Below are positions 21,712-33,243 of a stretch of DNA of 64,000 nt, piece by piece. The position numbers were made by a program, and so were the translations under genes. The DNA lies in the NCBI GenBank assembly GCA_012845835.1, contig JABAKD010000002.1:23230518-23294517 (forward strand), given 5' to 3'. The notes beneath the pieces are model-generated. The model had not been told where the DNA came from. It saw nothing but the letters and a program-made list of their open reading frames with translations, and did no database searches. The stretch is from Undaria pinnatifida (taxonomy: Eukaryota > Sar > Phaeophyceae > Laminariales > Alariaceae). Each line of letters starts with the position of its first letter. Position 1 is the stretch's first letter.

Positions 21712-21945
21712 TCAAACATTTTCAGGACATTCTCTGGCGAAATGACTCTCTTCACCACAGTTTAGACAGCGTGGCCCATATGATGCGCGGGCAGCATCAC
21801 GCTCTTCTGGTGATTTGAACAGCACATAAAATGGAGGGTCTTTATTATTACGTCCGAACCCACCACGTTCCCTCATGATGGTATGCACATGCCTAAAATT
21901 CCTTACGCTCATCCTCGAAATATTCGTCTTCGACCGCCGTACTGC
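21712..21945 (-). pseudogene. Gag C-terminus with CCHC zinc knuckle
   Basis: The minus strand encodes NFRHVHTIMRERGGFGRNN, SPEERDAARASYGPRC and CLNCGEESHFAREC, a canonical C-x2-C-x4-H-x4-C zinc knuckle. It is the reverse complement of about 24535-24749. Near 21945 it changes into the opposite-strand gag, with about 11 bp missing at the seam (compare CCGTACTGCC near 21938 with 24514-24523). Confidence 0.75.
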
Positions 21946-24749
21946 CTTCATGACGGTCGCACCCAAAGGGTGAAGGTGGAGCCCGAAGAGGCTGGGGGAG
22001 CAGCTGTGGCGCCCCCCGTAGCTGTCACTCATCGCCGATATGAGACGGATGAAATGCTAGCTCGCGCCATACAGGCGGAATTAAATGCCGCCGACGCGGC
22101 CGAACGGGCGGTCCAGGAAGCTGCCGATGAAAAATACGCGCGCTCCATTGGAAGTTACAGCAGTACCGACACACCGGTGTACTCAGACTCGGATTCTGAT
22201 TCGGGTTCACCGACAAGAGTAGCAGTTCGTGTTGACTCTGCGTCCTCGGAGGCCTGGCCGCGTCCAGCCGTGGCCACCGCTAATAGATTCGCTTGTCTGC
22301 TTTCCCCCGGTCGTTCCCGCGGACGTTCCTCACGCGTCGTGAAGCAGAAAAATTCAGGATTGCAGGATGAGGCATCCAAGTCGCGAGCCAAAGTAGACCG
22401 TGCTGCTGCTGAGTTTGCAGCGGCCAAAACTCGACTAGACAAGGCCTCTCCTGACTTAGCAGCCCTGGAAGCCACTCACCGGCGCCTTACCCAGGAGCGT
22501 CGGGATTTCGAACGCCAGCTACAGGACATTGTATTACAGCGGGGCAAGGCCAAGAAGGAGGAAAAAAACATTTCCCAGGCGTTGGCAAAACAGGCCAGAA
22601 GGGTCCAGGAGGAAAGGGAGCGAGAAAATAAGATAGCCTATGACGTAATACACGAAAATACCACTGATCTGTTGCGCCGGGCTGTTGCTGATGAAAGACG
22701 GCAGAAATTACTTCTGGACAAAGCCGCCGCGACAGCAGCTGCTGCCACAGCTGAGACCAATGCTAAAAGGGCGCAACGGGAAGCGGCGCGCGTCCCGGCT
22801 GTCCGTGCTGCAGATGCGGCGGGCAAGCCGATATTGTCCAAGAGGGAGTGGAAACCCTCACAGCGCCACGTCGAGGCTCGAGCGGGCTTGGCGCGAAAAA
22901 TGGCGGCATCCGCACCCTCTTCTTCTGTTGCTGCGTCTTCGGCGGAGGCGGCAGCGGAAGCTGCAAGTTCGTCGGCGGCAGCAGGCACTGCTGCTGTGCG
23001 GGTGACATCATCATCGTTGGCCACGACAGCTTCCACACCAGCTGTCACTCCGTCTGCTCCTGTTGCGTCAATCCCGCTCAGGCCACCTTCCGTGCCTGGG
23101 GAAGCCACAACGGCACATACCACAACACCAGCGGCGGAGGTGGCAAGTGACGATCCTGTGGTGGCGCGTATGAGGCGCCAGATAGAACTGTACAAGATGG
23201 TACAAGCGTCCTGCCTGGGCATGTCCCATCAGGACATACAAGAGATGGCTTTGGCATGCATGGGAGAAACTTCTTCAGCGCCACCGGTTGGAGAGGGATC
23301 GTTTTCGTCTCCCACCGTCTCCATGGCGCCGGCAGGGCCAGCACATCCGCCGCAGTTTCCCCACCCTCAGCACAGGACAGATGGCCCGGGAAGAGGCAGC
23401 ACTAACTTCTCCGGACCAGAAGGGAGTCATCACCCAAGAGGTCCCCGTGACGACAGGTTTCATGGTCAGCAGTAAGGGCAGCATCACCGGGGGGCCAGGG
23501 GGCAGGGACATGGATTTAAGAGGTGCGATGAGTTGGGTGGCGTAGCGGGAAGGGTAGTTGGTGGTGTTGGCGACGACGAAGGTGGTGGTGATGCTATAGC
23601 GGAAGGAGTTCCTATAGCAGGTGGTGTTTTGGGTGGTGGTCCGAGTATAGGTGAGCCCGTGACTGCTGCTGCAAGTACAAATTCCGCAGGTAGGGTCGCT
23701 CCAACAGTATCGATGTTAGCTCCACCAGTTGTTCAGAACCAGCCGGATGATGACCTTCCCAGTTGGGAACAACGAAATGCAACGCGCAAGGCATATGCGC
23801 GTATGGATACACGCGTATCGATGCCCATACCCCCAATCCCATTCAGTTCTACCAACAACGTCTCTGACTTGGTACAGTTCACGTCAGCCTTGCGTGATGC
23901 TGTGTCCAGTCTCCGTCTCGCGTGTGATGATTTTCACCCATTATCATGGACAAAAGGGTGGGAAAAATGCATTGAGCGCCACGTTCTTCGTGCTGTTCGA
24001 CCCACCGCTCCCCAGGTATCGGCGCTAAAGGGTATGGTGTCTGACGCGTTCTCACAAGAAGGACGGCTCCAAGATTTTGGACGGTCAGGTCCGGACGTTT
24101 TGCAGCACGTCATACGTATTTTATGTAGACATCTTAGTACAGCGACACCTGCAGCAGTTACGCAGGCTTTGCAAAACTTGGTTGTCCCGGCGGGAACACC
24201 TTTTAGCACGTACTTGTCTGAGTTGAGGTTGTTTTTGGGAAACGTGCGGTGTGTGGGGACTGTTGCTCCAGAAGATGGCACCCTTCAAATAGCCATTAAA
24301 ACTGGGGTTGACGATCAGTTTGCGGGTTTGGGTGCTCAAATATTTGCGGGAAGGAATTTGCGAACTTTGCCGTTCAGCAGTGTAGATGAGCTCATGGGGT
24401 CCTTGGAAGACCTCGCTCTCAACCAGACGCGTGCGACCGCGTCAGTGCGTTTGTCAGGAAGGGTGGCAATGCACAACAATAGTAGTAGGGTATACCACCA
24501 CGCCTCTCGTGGTAGGCAGTACGGCGGGATAATGTCGGTCGAAAACGAATATTTCGAGGATGAGCGTAAGGAATTTAGGCATGTGCATACCATCATGAGG
24601 GAACGTGGTGGGTTCGGACGTAATAATAAAGACCCTCCATTTTATGTGCTGTTCAAATCACCAGAAGAGCGCGATGCTGCCCGCGCATCATACGGGCCAC
24701 GCTGTCTAAACTGTGGTGAAGAGAGTCATTTCGCCAGAGAATGTCCTGA
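21945..24749 (+). pseudogene. Gypsy-family Gag, longest copy (two frames)
   Basis: The first frame (to 23475) repeats the arm sequences from DGRTQRVKVEPEEAG through the coiled-coil-like region. It continues past the palindrome point into VEARAGLARKMAASAPSSS, an Ala/Ser/Pro-rich linker and a short helical piece (DPVVARMRRQIELYKM). A frame change near 23,500 leads to the capsid-like part: DLPSWEQRNATRKAYARMD, LRDAVSSLRLACDDFHPLSW, VPAGTPFSTYLSELRLFLGN. It ends with the CCHC knuckle CLNCGEESHFAREC. The Gag N-terminus and LTR are missing at the inverted seam, and the 3' end stops at 24749 inside the knuckle region. Confidence 0.75.
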
Positions 24750-25165
24750 ATGTGGTGGAAAAACGAGTTTAGAAGGAAATAACTCGAGTAGCTTTAGTTG
24801 TTCAACATTTTTTGTCTACTTCCTCACAATGGCGTCGCAGACAGGATGTGAGATTATGAACAGTGAGGTCGCTGGTTCGATTCTCACCGTCTTTCCCAGA
24901 AAAAAAAGGGATTTTCTCACGTTCAAGAACCTGTAAAACCCAACCACTTAAAAACAACGATGAGAGCAATGTATAGGATCATTGCAAGTCACTCCAATAC
25001 CGAAAACGTCGCATTGGATACTGGGTATCTCATCGGCGTTCTTGACACAATCTGGGAAATATGTCAGGTTTAGTGGGGGAGAATGTGGTGGAAAAACGAG
25101 TTTAGAAGGAAATAATTCAAGTGGCATTTATTTGTTGTTCAATCATGGAGTTCCGTATGTTGGTA
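24750..25165 (+). mobile_element. Short LTR-type remnant with tRNA-like segment
   Basis: TGTGGTGGAAAAACGAG followed by TTTAGAAGGAAATAA occurs at 24750 and again at 25084. The second copy is preceded by AGTGGGGGAGAA, a good polypurine tract. After the first copy comes CACAATGGCGTCGCAGACAG, resembling the TGGCGTCG primer sites of the TRIMs here. At 24826-24895 a tRNA-like B box, GGTTCGATTCTCACC, follows. The two LTR-like copies diverge after about 55 bp, so the element is incomplete. Confidence 0.45.
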
Positions 25166-25349
25166 AGGGATTCATGTATAAGGTGTAAGGGGACTGTTTG
25201 GCCGGATGTTTCCCGGCATGATTTGCCATGAGCTGTCACTCGTAGTTTTGCTCCATATGAGACCGAGTCAGGCTCGACGGCTGGAAAATATAAGAGTTCT
25301 GTGTCACCGTCTGGAGTCATCACCACGCCTTCCCGCGCCAGCTACGTGT

Positions 25350-25580
25350 ACACCTTTAGAGATCTATCAACATACTCCGATCGCGCGTACTGCTGGGTGT
25401 GTTTCCTCATTAAGGATATAGGTCGGCGACTTCCCTTAGATCTACGAGTATTAATAAATAGCTTCTGCCAGGGTCAGCAGCGTGATGTTAATCAATTTGT
25501 GCACGGAAACTACAAAAAAAAACTTTTGAGGGGGACGAAATCTGAGGGCTGTATATACTACCAGGTATGTATCTGTCCTC
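25350..25580 (-). repeat. R1 repeat copy
   Basis: ACTCCGATCGCGCGTACT, CCTCATTAAGGATATAGGTC and GAGGGGGACGAAATCTGAG match R1 copies at 55780-55930 (same orientation) and 36240-36400 (reverse complement). It is joined at its right side to a LINE fragment. Confidence 0.7.
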
Positions 25581-25589
25581 TTTCTGGCA

Positions 25590-25925
25590 GGTCCAGGTCG
25601 CCTGCACGAAATAAAATAGCAGTTTCCGCGTTTTCGATTGTAGTCCATTGGGCCGTGCAAATACCGTTTCGTTCCTACCTTTTCTCCGAACTCCGTACCC
25701 CCTGTATATTATGTCTAAACGTGCAATTCACGTTTCTTTGCCCTATCTATGCGCCTCTCCTTTATTATATCCTTTCTTTTACTTGTGTTGTCTTGTATCC
25801 GCCAAACCATTCTAATATCGGCAGCATATCTTCTTGTTTTCTTTCTACATCCTTCCATACTCTCTCGACTACGCCATCCTACCTCATTCCAACTGGCGCT
25901 TATTATTGCCAACAATGGGGGGCAG
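25590..25925 (-). pseudogene. LINE ORF2 fragment
   Basis: Minus-strand frames give REGCRKKTRRYAADIRMV-like residues and LHGPMDYNRKRGNCYFISC, RRPGPARKR. These correspond to the region before the Cys-rich end in the LINE at 28960-29060 (IARPNGLREN..., VGDLDLRERRKR). It is interrupted on its 3' side by the R1 repeat. Confidence 0.55.
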
Positions 25926-26728
25926 TTCTAAAAAGTCCGCCCATTCTAGTCCGCGGGCCCCCCTTAAATCACGTCTCAGCGTACCCTCTTCGCCAGCAGA
26001 GAGTAGTCTGCTGCTTCACCTGCTGTTTGCGGTATGCAAAGATTCGTTTCACCTACCGGTGCGTCCTCTGCACCTGGGTTAAAACGGTGCGGGGAACCCA
26101 CGTGCACGATCACGGACCTCGTCTCGGGTATCCACAGCACCTCCTTTCGAAAACGGTGCATTCGTTCACGCATGAAACACAAGTCAAGCGCAGGTCCAAG
26201 GAGGGGGGGGAGCTGCAGGCAACTCTTCGCGATATGTGGAGGAAGTCGTAGCGTTGAGTGTTCGCGGTTTGTCGGCCATACGCCGTATTGTGTGCTTGTG
26301 TCTGAATGGCGCTCTAGTAGAGAGTAACGCAGGAGAGTTTCTGCGTGCGCCCCCCCCAGGGGTAAACAAGAGTCACCAGGTGAATTTGAAGTGTCCATCA
26401 GGTATTTTCCGTGCTGTGCGGTGGTGTTCAGCAATAAACAATTACTTTCTCGCCGAGTCCCAGCCTCTGTTTCTATTCCAACAATGCCCTGCCCAGGGCG
26501 CACCTTTTGACGTATGTACCACCACCATTGACCCCGGGGATGGTGCGTTCTGATCCCCTGAAGTTTAAGGAAACTTCCCCTCTTTAAGGAAACATTTTTC
26601 GAAGCAAAATCATAAGTTTCCTTAAAGCGGGGTCGACTGTATTTTTCCCCATCCGCCGGAGGATAAAAAAAAGAAAAAAACTCCCCCCGACAAATTCCCT
26701 TTAGTTAGAGGGATCTATCGAGCGTGCG
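25926..26728. other. Low-information stretch with small ORFs and inverted-repeat ends
   Basis: A short frame at 25915-26082 starts MGGSSKKSAHSSPRAPLKSR, again ORF1-like, but it soon stops. At 26560-26643 TTTAAGGAAACTT words occur in both orientations and end in GGGGTCGACTGTA, reminiscent of a pogo/Tc1-type terminal sequence next to TA. I cannot define a whole element. Confidence 0.3.
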
Positions 26729-26824
26729 TGTCAAGTCTCGGGGCCGCTTGACAGCGGCGGGGGTGTACCAGTATACTGTCAAGTCTCGGGGCCGCTTGAC
26801 AGCGGCGGGGGTGTACCAGTATAC
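26729..26824 (+). repeat. Exact 48-bp tandem duplication
   Basis: Two identical 48-bp units (26729-26776 and 26777-26824) start TGTCAAGTCTCGGGG and end GTGTACCAGTATAC. Each contains the inverted words TGTCAAG and CTTGACA around CTCGGGGCCG, forming a small hairpin. Perfect identity implies a recent event. Confidence 0.9.
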
Positions 26825-27627
26825 TCACTCCTGTTGTTGTCGTCGCTATGTATAGAATGCGCCTTCCGTGCCGCGGCTGCTACACGTTTTCAACCCCGTA
26901 CAAAAAATCCCGTGAAATCCCGCGGTGGCCAATTACCGCAGGAAAAAGTTCCCAAGAGGTTAAAACATGAAAAAAACAACGGTTCCCGCAGGTTCCCGAG
27001 GACCGAGGACTGCCCTCGGAAAATTCAAGCTTCCAGGGCCTGCCCAGGCCGTAACATGGGTCGCTTTCAATTTTGTCGAGATTGGCAACATTTTCTGAGG
27101 AATTTTGTCCCCCGGCGAAGTGCCCTCGCCAGCGACGCCACCATGAGTGCTGCAGACCTAGAACCCTTCCGTGCGAGAGAGACTATCCAGAGGACCGACA
27201 ACCGACCTTCTCTACCACGACCGAAGGATGCGCACGCCGTGCCATGTGCCATGCCATGTCTCTCTGCAGCGACGCCACCCACAACGCGCCTCAACGCGCC
27301 CCACAAAATAAGAACACCGCCGTTAAAGTAGTCTAGAGATTCATTGCTTTTGTCAAAAGCTAAAGACTAGTCTATCTAAGGCACTTTTCAAAACCGACCC
27401 AACTCATGGGAGCAGCGTGAGACACTAATCGAAGACTCCACAACCCGCCTGGCACGCGGGCCAAGGATAGGCACGTACGTCGGTTGAAGTCGCGTTCCTT
27501 CCTATATTGTTCGCTCCGTCCGCCTCTGCTACTACTGCTTGCTGCCGTGATCCCGATTCTCCGGTTTGTCAGGTGCTACCTGGTACCTCAGATCCAACAC
27601 TCTGTGAGCGCACGGCATGATGGTACT
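26825..27627. other. No recognised feature
   Basis: Short frames on both strands between about 26834 and 27336 are basic and without known motifs. The frames overlap each other, so coding is unlikely. Nothing further stands out. Confidence 0.3.
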
Positions 27628-27796
27628 CGTACTGCTGCGCGCGGCTGCTGCTGTTGCTGCTGCGGCTGCGGCTACTGCGGCTGCTGCGGCTGCTGCGGCT
27701 GTTGTTGCGGCCGCTGCAGCAGCAGCAGCAGCAGCAGCAGCGGCTGTTGTTACGGCCGCTGCAGCAGCAGCAGCAGCAGCAGCAGCAGCGCTGTGA
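27628..27796 (+). repeat. CTG/CAG microsatellite cluster
   Basis: (CTG)n/(CGG)-interrupted runs are followed by two CAG runs of eight and nine or so units, each preceded by GGCTGTTGTTRCGGCCGCTG. The CAG blocks are thus a duplicated module of about 50 bp. Confidence 0.85.
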
Positions 27797-28559
27797 GCGG
27801 CGTGCGGTCAAACTTGAACTTTCGCTAAAATCAAATTCTATTCAACCAATCAGCATACGATCAGGTCACGATTTTGGTTGGAAAATGTGACCACGACCAA
27901 TCACAACCTCCACAACTAGGCCCGCTTACTGCGAATCGGCAAACAGCGTATCCCCTGCACAACCACGGCATCGACAATTCTTGGATCTCCGCAGAGCCAG
28001 CTAGCTAGCTCATAGTTCACCCCACTGCACGGCACGGCACCGAAAACACTGCAGAGAGCGGCGGTGCTTAAAGAAAAGAAGGCCAGGCAAGGTCCAGCTC
28101 CACCACGCTTCCACCGTGGTTGCAAATCGAGCGTGTGCTTTCAGGCGAGGGAGTGCGGGAATACTTCTGCGAACCACTGCTGCGAACTACCAGCTGTCGT
28201 TTTTTTTAGCAACGTGCACACACGTATGTACGATAACAGGTTCTACACGGCTGCGCTCCGTGGGCGGCTACATAGACGCCGCCCGCTGCGCTCGCTCAAG
28301 AAAGCAGGCAGAACAAAAAAGTGTAAAGTAGACAGAGGGCAGAGGACGCTCACATTACCAGGTAACAATTTGGTGTAATGGGCGACTTGCAGATGCCAAG
28401 AAGAGCCACAGTAAGTGGTTCAGGAGAAGGCATGATAGGCCTTCTCGTGATGTGCGCAAAGAAGCAAGTTCAAAATATGTATCTCGTGAAACATCTACCT
28501 TTTCGACGTTTTTGCAGCAAGCAGCAAATTATTGTTGTACGTTCCAATCATGGCAGCAG

Positions 28560-29458
28560 CTAAAAAGATAGTAGGATGCTCACAAGGAAGACGAGTAATG
28601 CGGTATTAATAGGAATGTACCCACTTAAAACAAAGAGGGACGTGAGAAAGTTGAAATAGCAATATAAAGTAAGAAATATGCCAGAAAAGAGGTTGCAAGT
28701 CGTAGCTGATAGGGCTGTAGACTATGCGAGCAAATAACAAAAGGGCGAGCTGGAATAAGATGGGATAACGTAAGCAAGAAACTATGGAAGGAGTTAGGAG
28801 GAGATCAAGAAGATATTACACCGTCCTATAGAGAATTGTCTGTCTATAGAGAAGTTTGGCGGGTACAAGACAGAGGTAAAAGGAAGCATAGAACAAAGAG
28901 AAAGGTTAGCGCTGATGAGAAATAAGGTGAGCGAGAGAAACACTAGATATATACGGGGAGTGGAGGGAAGATATTGGAATGAAAACGTAATTGCACGGCC
29001 CAATGGACTACGCGAAAATTCTGAAACTGCGATTTCGTGTAGGGGACCTGGACCTACGAGAAAGAAGAAAGAGATGTACCGATAACCAGTAATCGGGAAG
29101 AGGACATGGATGCACATATGTGCCCGTGTGGCACAACAAAATAGAGAGTAGGACTCACAAAGTAGGATAATGTGAAATATACAAGGAGGATTTGGATGCG
29201 TTAGAGGAGGAAATGAGGAAATTAGACGAATGCGACATGGAAGAGTTTGGTACTATCCTACCTGGTAGGAGATATTTGGTGGCCACAGACGGCGAAACAG
29301 GACGGGGATAGGGGTAAGCAAACAGTTATATGTAATATATGGAAGAAGCGTAATGAGCGCCCAAACTTTGAAGGGGTCTCCATTAGGAATAGGAACGGTG
29401 CTCCGTCTCGAAAGGGATGATGTGTGGTCAATGGTGAAATGACTAAGGCAAGCAACAA
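28560..29458 (+). pseudogene. LINE (non-LTR retrotransposon) ORF2 3' part
   Basis: Broken plus-strand frames spell the C-terminal part of a LINE polyprotein in order: LIGMYPLKTKRDVRKLK, SIEKFGGYKTEVKGSIEQRE, LRFRVGDLDLRERRKRC, a Cys-rich CPCGTT, then CEIYKEDLDALEEEMRKLDE. Next come WWPQTAKQDGDRG, ICNIWKKRNERPNFEGVSIR and NGAPSRKG, ending MTKASNK. The Cys-His end and the post-RT position are typical of LINE ORF2. Several stops and frameshifts show it is dead, and the RT domain itself is not in the copy. Confidence 0.7.
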
Positions 29459-29840
29459 ATGAGTCCACTCCCCCCCCGTCCCCCCGTCCCCCCTCTCCGC
29501 CCCCCCCCCCCCCCCCGCTTAATTAAACCGCCCTCCCCTCACCGGTTACACGACTTACAGGATATACATGATAAACCGGTGCATGCATTCCACAGCCGTC
29601 AGAACTGTCCCCCTCAAATACGGGTCTGTTATAGTTTCCGTGCGTTAAGATTGATTAACATCACCACCACCCTGTTGACCCTGGTACAAGCTCGTTATAA
29701 GGGGAGTCGCCGACTTATATCCTTCATGAGGGCACACATCCAGCAATACGCGAGATCGGAGTATCACACACCACATCTTATTGCAAATATTACCTTCGAT
29801 CTCAAAGCTGGATGGAGTGTATTTTAATTTCGGGTAATGC
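29459..29840 (+). repeat. R1 repeat copy with poly(C) tract
   Basis: It begins right after the LINE end with a C-rich run (29467-29517). It then follows the R1 order: CACCGGTTACACGACTTACA, GTTGACCCTGGTACAAG, GGGGAGTCGCCGACTTATAT, GATCGGAGTATCACACACCA and GGAGTGTATTTTAATTT. It is more diverged than the copies at 36.1 and 63.3 kb. Confidence 0.7.
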
Positions 29841-29865
29841 TATTCACGACACCGCTGTCGTAGTT

Positions 29866-31230
29866 CCACATTTGCAACACCCGGTGTCGCAAATAAGCTC
29901 TTATTTACGACACCGCGCCTTGTTTACGCCACACGCCCCGGATCACCTCGAAACTCCCACTGCTGTTTTAGCATGGTGAAGAGCTATCGCGGAAGCTATC
30001 CTGTGCCGGAAACGACCCAGTACTCCACGAGATTCGCCGTATCCTGATGCACCGGCGGAATAATCCGATCGGTGTCGTAAATGACGTTATTTACGACACC
30101 GAGGAACGTTCACGACACGGAACCTTGATCGCCTAGACGCTGTCACGGATGGCTTGGCATGGTGTAGGGCTATCATTGAAACTGTTATGCAGTCGAAACG
30201 GTCAAGTACACGACGAGAGATACGCCGCATCCTGGTGCATCAGCAGCACAATCAGATCAGTGTCGCAAATAAGTCACCTTTTTTAGCTTATTTACGACGC
30301 CGGTGTCGCAAATACCTTACTTAGGACACCGTGGGACGTTCACGGCACACATGTTAGATCGCCCAGACGCTTCCACGGCTGTTTTGAAATGGTGTAGAAC
30401 TATCACTGGAGCCATCCTGTACCCAAAACGGTCTAGTAATCGACGATATACGCCGTATATACGCCGTAACCTGGTACACCTGTAGCATAATCGGACGGGT
30501 GTCGTAAAAAGACATTCCTTTTGCTTATTTGCGACACAGGTGTCGCAAACAACCTATTCACGACACCGCGGCACGTTCACGGCATACGCGCCGGGCCGGC
30601 CAGACGCTGTCACGGATGGCTTGGCATGGTGTAGGGCTATCATTGAAGCTATTATGCGGCCCAGCACTCGACGAGATACGCCGTACCCTGGTGCACCAGC
30701 ATTGTAATCAGACCGGTGTCGTAAATAAGCCGTTTTTCGAGTTTCATTAACGTCACCGGTGTCGCAAACAACTTATTTACGACATCGAGGCGCGTCCACG
30801 GCACACGCGGCGGATCGGTCAGACGCTGCCAATGGTCTTTTGACATGGTGTAGAGGTATCATTGAAGGTATCCTGTATCTGAAACGGTCTCGTATTCCGT
30901 ATCCGCGTGCGCCGGCAGGATATTCAGACCGGTGTCGTAAATAACGTTATGTACGACACCGCGACATGTTCGCGACACGGACCCCGGCAGGATATTCAGA
31001 CCGGTGTCGTAAATAACGTTTTTACGACACCACGACACGTTCGCGGCACGGACCCGGATCGGCTGGACGCTGTCACAGCTGCATTTGTATTGTGTAGGCT
31101 CCGATTTAAACTATAACATACCCGAAGTGGTCGAGTACTCGACGAGACACATACGTGGTATCTGCCTGCACCCACGACGTAGTTGTCGCTCCACGCCGTT
31201 TTCCTTAGCACCCGGTGTGACGAATATACA
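29866..31230 (+). repeat. Satellite array of about seven units joined by palindromes
   Basis: Units of about 190-235 bp share a body with GACGCTGTCACGGATGGC, TGGTGTAGGGCTATCATTGA, AAACGGTC and GATACGCCGTATCCTGGTGC. Consecutive units meet at palindromes built from GGTGTCGTAAATAA and TTATTTACGACACC, near 29882, 30070, 30260, 30495, 30712, 30928 and 31000. Each unit can be read as a small element with 14-16-bp terminal inverted repeats, stacked head to tail. No unit has a maintained ORF. Confidence 0.8.
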
Positions 31231-32639
31231 GTAGTCTACTGCGAGTGGGTGTACCCTTTAAAGCGTTGCACTATCTCCCAACGCGTCAACCATAGACACG
31301 AAGATCGGACACCAAAGTTATATGGTGTACGTGCTCTGCAGTGTCTACATAGTGGTATGTAGCCTCCATATGCTTGCGAAATAGGCGGGTTGACACATCG
31401 ATGTGAAGACGCAAAGATAATATATCGACGTCATTTTCCATACGCTGTATGAATGGACTGTTAAGAACTTGCTCTTTGTTGCGTACTTGTGTTTTGGCAG
31501 TGGGACAACGCGGGAACATAAAAAGTACGGTGGGTCATGTCAGTCATGTCCGTGGCTTTATGGTCGTGGCTTTACCGGGCGCAGAACAGCGGGGGGTAGT
31601 TCTGTGGGCGAGGAAAGACGTTTTGTCTGGTCGGTGAAACCGAAACCGTCAGCGTGGCAACAACGCCTTTCAAGAAGGTAGTGCCAAGCAGCACCGCTGG
31701 AAACTGCGCCGGGTATTTTCAGTCTGTAAATACCACCAAGTGAAGAAAGTGAATTTAGAAACGTGACCAACGGGCAATGGCAAACCACTCACATGTGCAC
31801 ATGAACACTGCTGTCCGCTTGTATGCGTGCGCATCCGCATTAATTATATATATGTTGTCTGTGATCTCACGGGCTTGTGAGACTCAACGATTTGACTTCG
31901 CCCGAAGCTTGAAGTCTCGGATCAATCTGCTGGATGGATTGCAAGTCGGAGGAACCAAAGCAAAGGGACAGCTGGATACTACGAACTCTCCGGGTGGCAA
32001 GGTGAGCCGGAACCAAGGTAGCTCGCTCAGCTACCGTATTACACACTATGAAAACACACAACTTATGAACATGAGTTGAAAGGAAACCCCTACGGCGTGT
32101 AGGTACTACGCACCAATTCGTCGCTACAGTATTGTTAACACATCCGTCTCATTTTCATATTGATACAAGGCAGGCCCTGTTCGGTAACAGGATAGGGGGA
32201 GGATACAACGTACCCGGTAATGTGCTTTGTGCATTCAGCAGTGTTCATACTGCGGCAACAGGTTTGGAACTTTAATTTTTCATACCCCTGGTGGTGTTAT
32301 TTTTTGAAGGGGCGGTTGGTATATTCTTGATGGGACACACGAAGTTTTTATACGCCGATAGTCCACACTGCTGCTGTAGAGATTTGTACTTTCACAAAAA
32401 ACATCCGTGTGTCAACATGACATTATGTATTGCCCGCTATGCGGATCATATGGTATAGTCTACATTGTGCAGAATGGTTATGAACCGAGAGGGACCTTGA
32501 AAAAGCGTCCTGATAATACTGGTTGTATCCATGCCAGTCATCCATTTGTCTTCATGGGCAATGCATGTATGTGTAGTCTAGAACAGGCGCAAACGGCCTT
32601 TGCCATACGAAATGCAAAACTAAGTATAAGCCACTGAGT
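31231..32639. other. No recognised feature
   Basis: This stretch separates the plus-oriented and minus-oriented satellite blocks. Short frames (for example 31449-31681 and 31777-32079) lack known motifs. No LTR, SINE or tRNA-like signature was found. Confidence 0.3.
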
Positions 32640-33115
32640 ATCATCAAGGATTGCTCTACACCATTCCAAAACAGTCGTGGAAGCGTCTGGCCGATCCAAC
32701 ATGTGTGCCGTGAACGTGCCGTGGTGTCGCAAGTAAGGTATTTGCGACACCGGTGTCGTAAATAAGCTAAAAAAGGTGGCTTATTTACGACACCGGTCTG
32801 ATTGTGCTGTTGGTGCACCAGGATGCGGCGTATCTCGTCGTGTACTCGATCGTTTCGGCCTCACAACAGCTTCAATGATAGCCCTACACCACGCCAAGCC
32901 ATCCGTGACAGCGTCTAGGCGATCGGGGTTCCGTGTCTTGAACGTTCCTCGGTGTCGTAAATAAGGTCTTTGCGACACCGGTGCCGTAAATAACTTTATT
33001 TACGACACCGGTCGGAATATTCTGCCGGTGCATCAGGATACGGCGAATGTCGTGGAGTACTCGGTCGTTTCCGGCACGGAATAGCTTCCGCAATAATCGC
33101 TCTCCACCATGCCAA
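32640..33115 (-). repeat. Inverted satellite block (two units)
   Basis: The same units as in 29866-31230 occur in the opposite orientation, with GGTGTCGYAAATAA/TTATTTACGACACC palindromes near 32725-32795 and 32955-33010 and the shared body words between. The opposite orientation of the two blocks, about 1.4 kb apart, makes a long inverted arrangement. Confidence 0.75.
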
Positions 33116-33243
33116 CATAGCCGTGAGAGTTCCGAGGTGATCCGAGATGTGTGGCGCAAACAAGGTGCTGGTATAAGGCTTAGTTTGGGTAACCTATTGG
33201 TTAACCTTTTGCCACTGGTCAAACGGACTAATACCCCTCTAAT

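Larger units (their letters stand above)
15039..21945 (-). mobile_element. Decayed Ty3/gypsy chromodomain-type retrotransposon, pol half
   Basis: On the minus strand the order is Gag CCHC end (21945-21712), spacer, protease (20597-19746), a remnant of reverse transcriptase joined to RNase H (19745-18331), integrase (18291-17412), chromodomain-like tail (17380-16673), a small ORF (16639-16277), polypurine tract and LTR. Integrase after RT is diagnostic of Ty3/gypsy. Frameshifts, at least two nonsense codons, loss of the protease Asp and deletion of the RT palm show it is dead. Its 5' end is replaced by an inverted gag copy at 21945. Confidence 0.85.

Noticed and set aside
24538-24936. Fusion of Gag with a novel C-terminal domain after the zinc knuckle
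   Set aside because: The extra residues after 24749 come from the start of a different LTR-like remnant (TGTGGTGG), not from a Gag domain.
27484-27828. Cys/Ser-rich secreted protein
   Set aside because: The Cys and Ser runs are translations of CTG/CAG microsatellites.
29866-33115. Regular palindromes separated by about 200 bp, suggesting a CRISPR-like array
   Set aside because: The spacers are themselves conserved repeats, unit length is far too long, there are no cas genes and the window is eukaryotic; a satellite or MITE stack fits.
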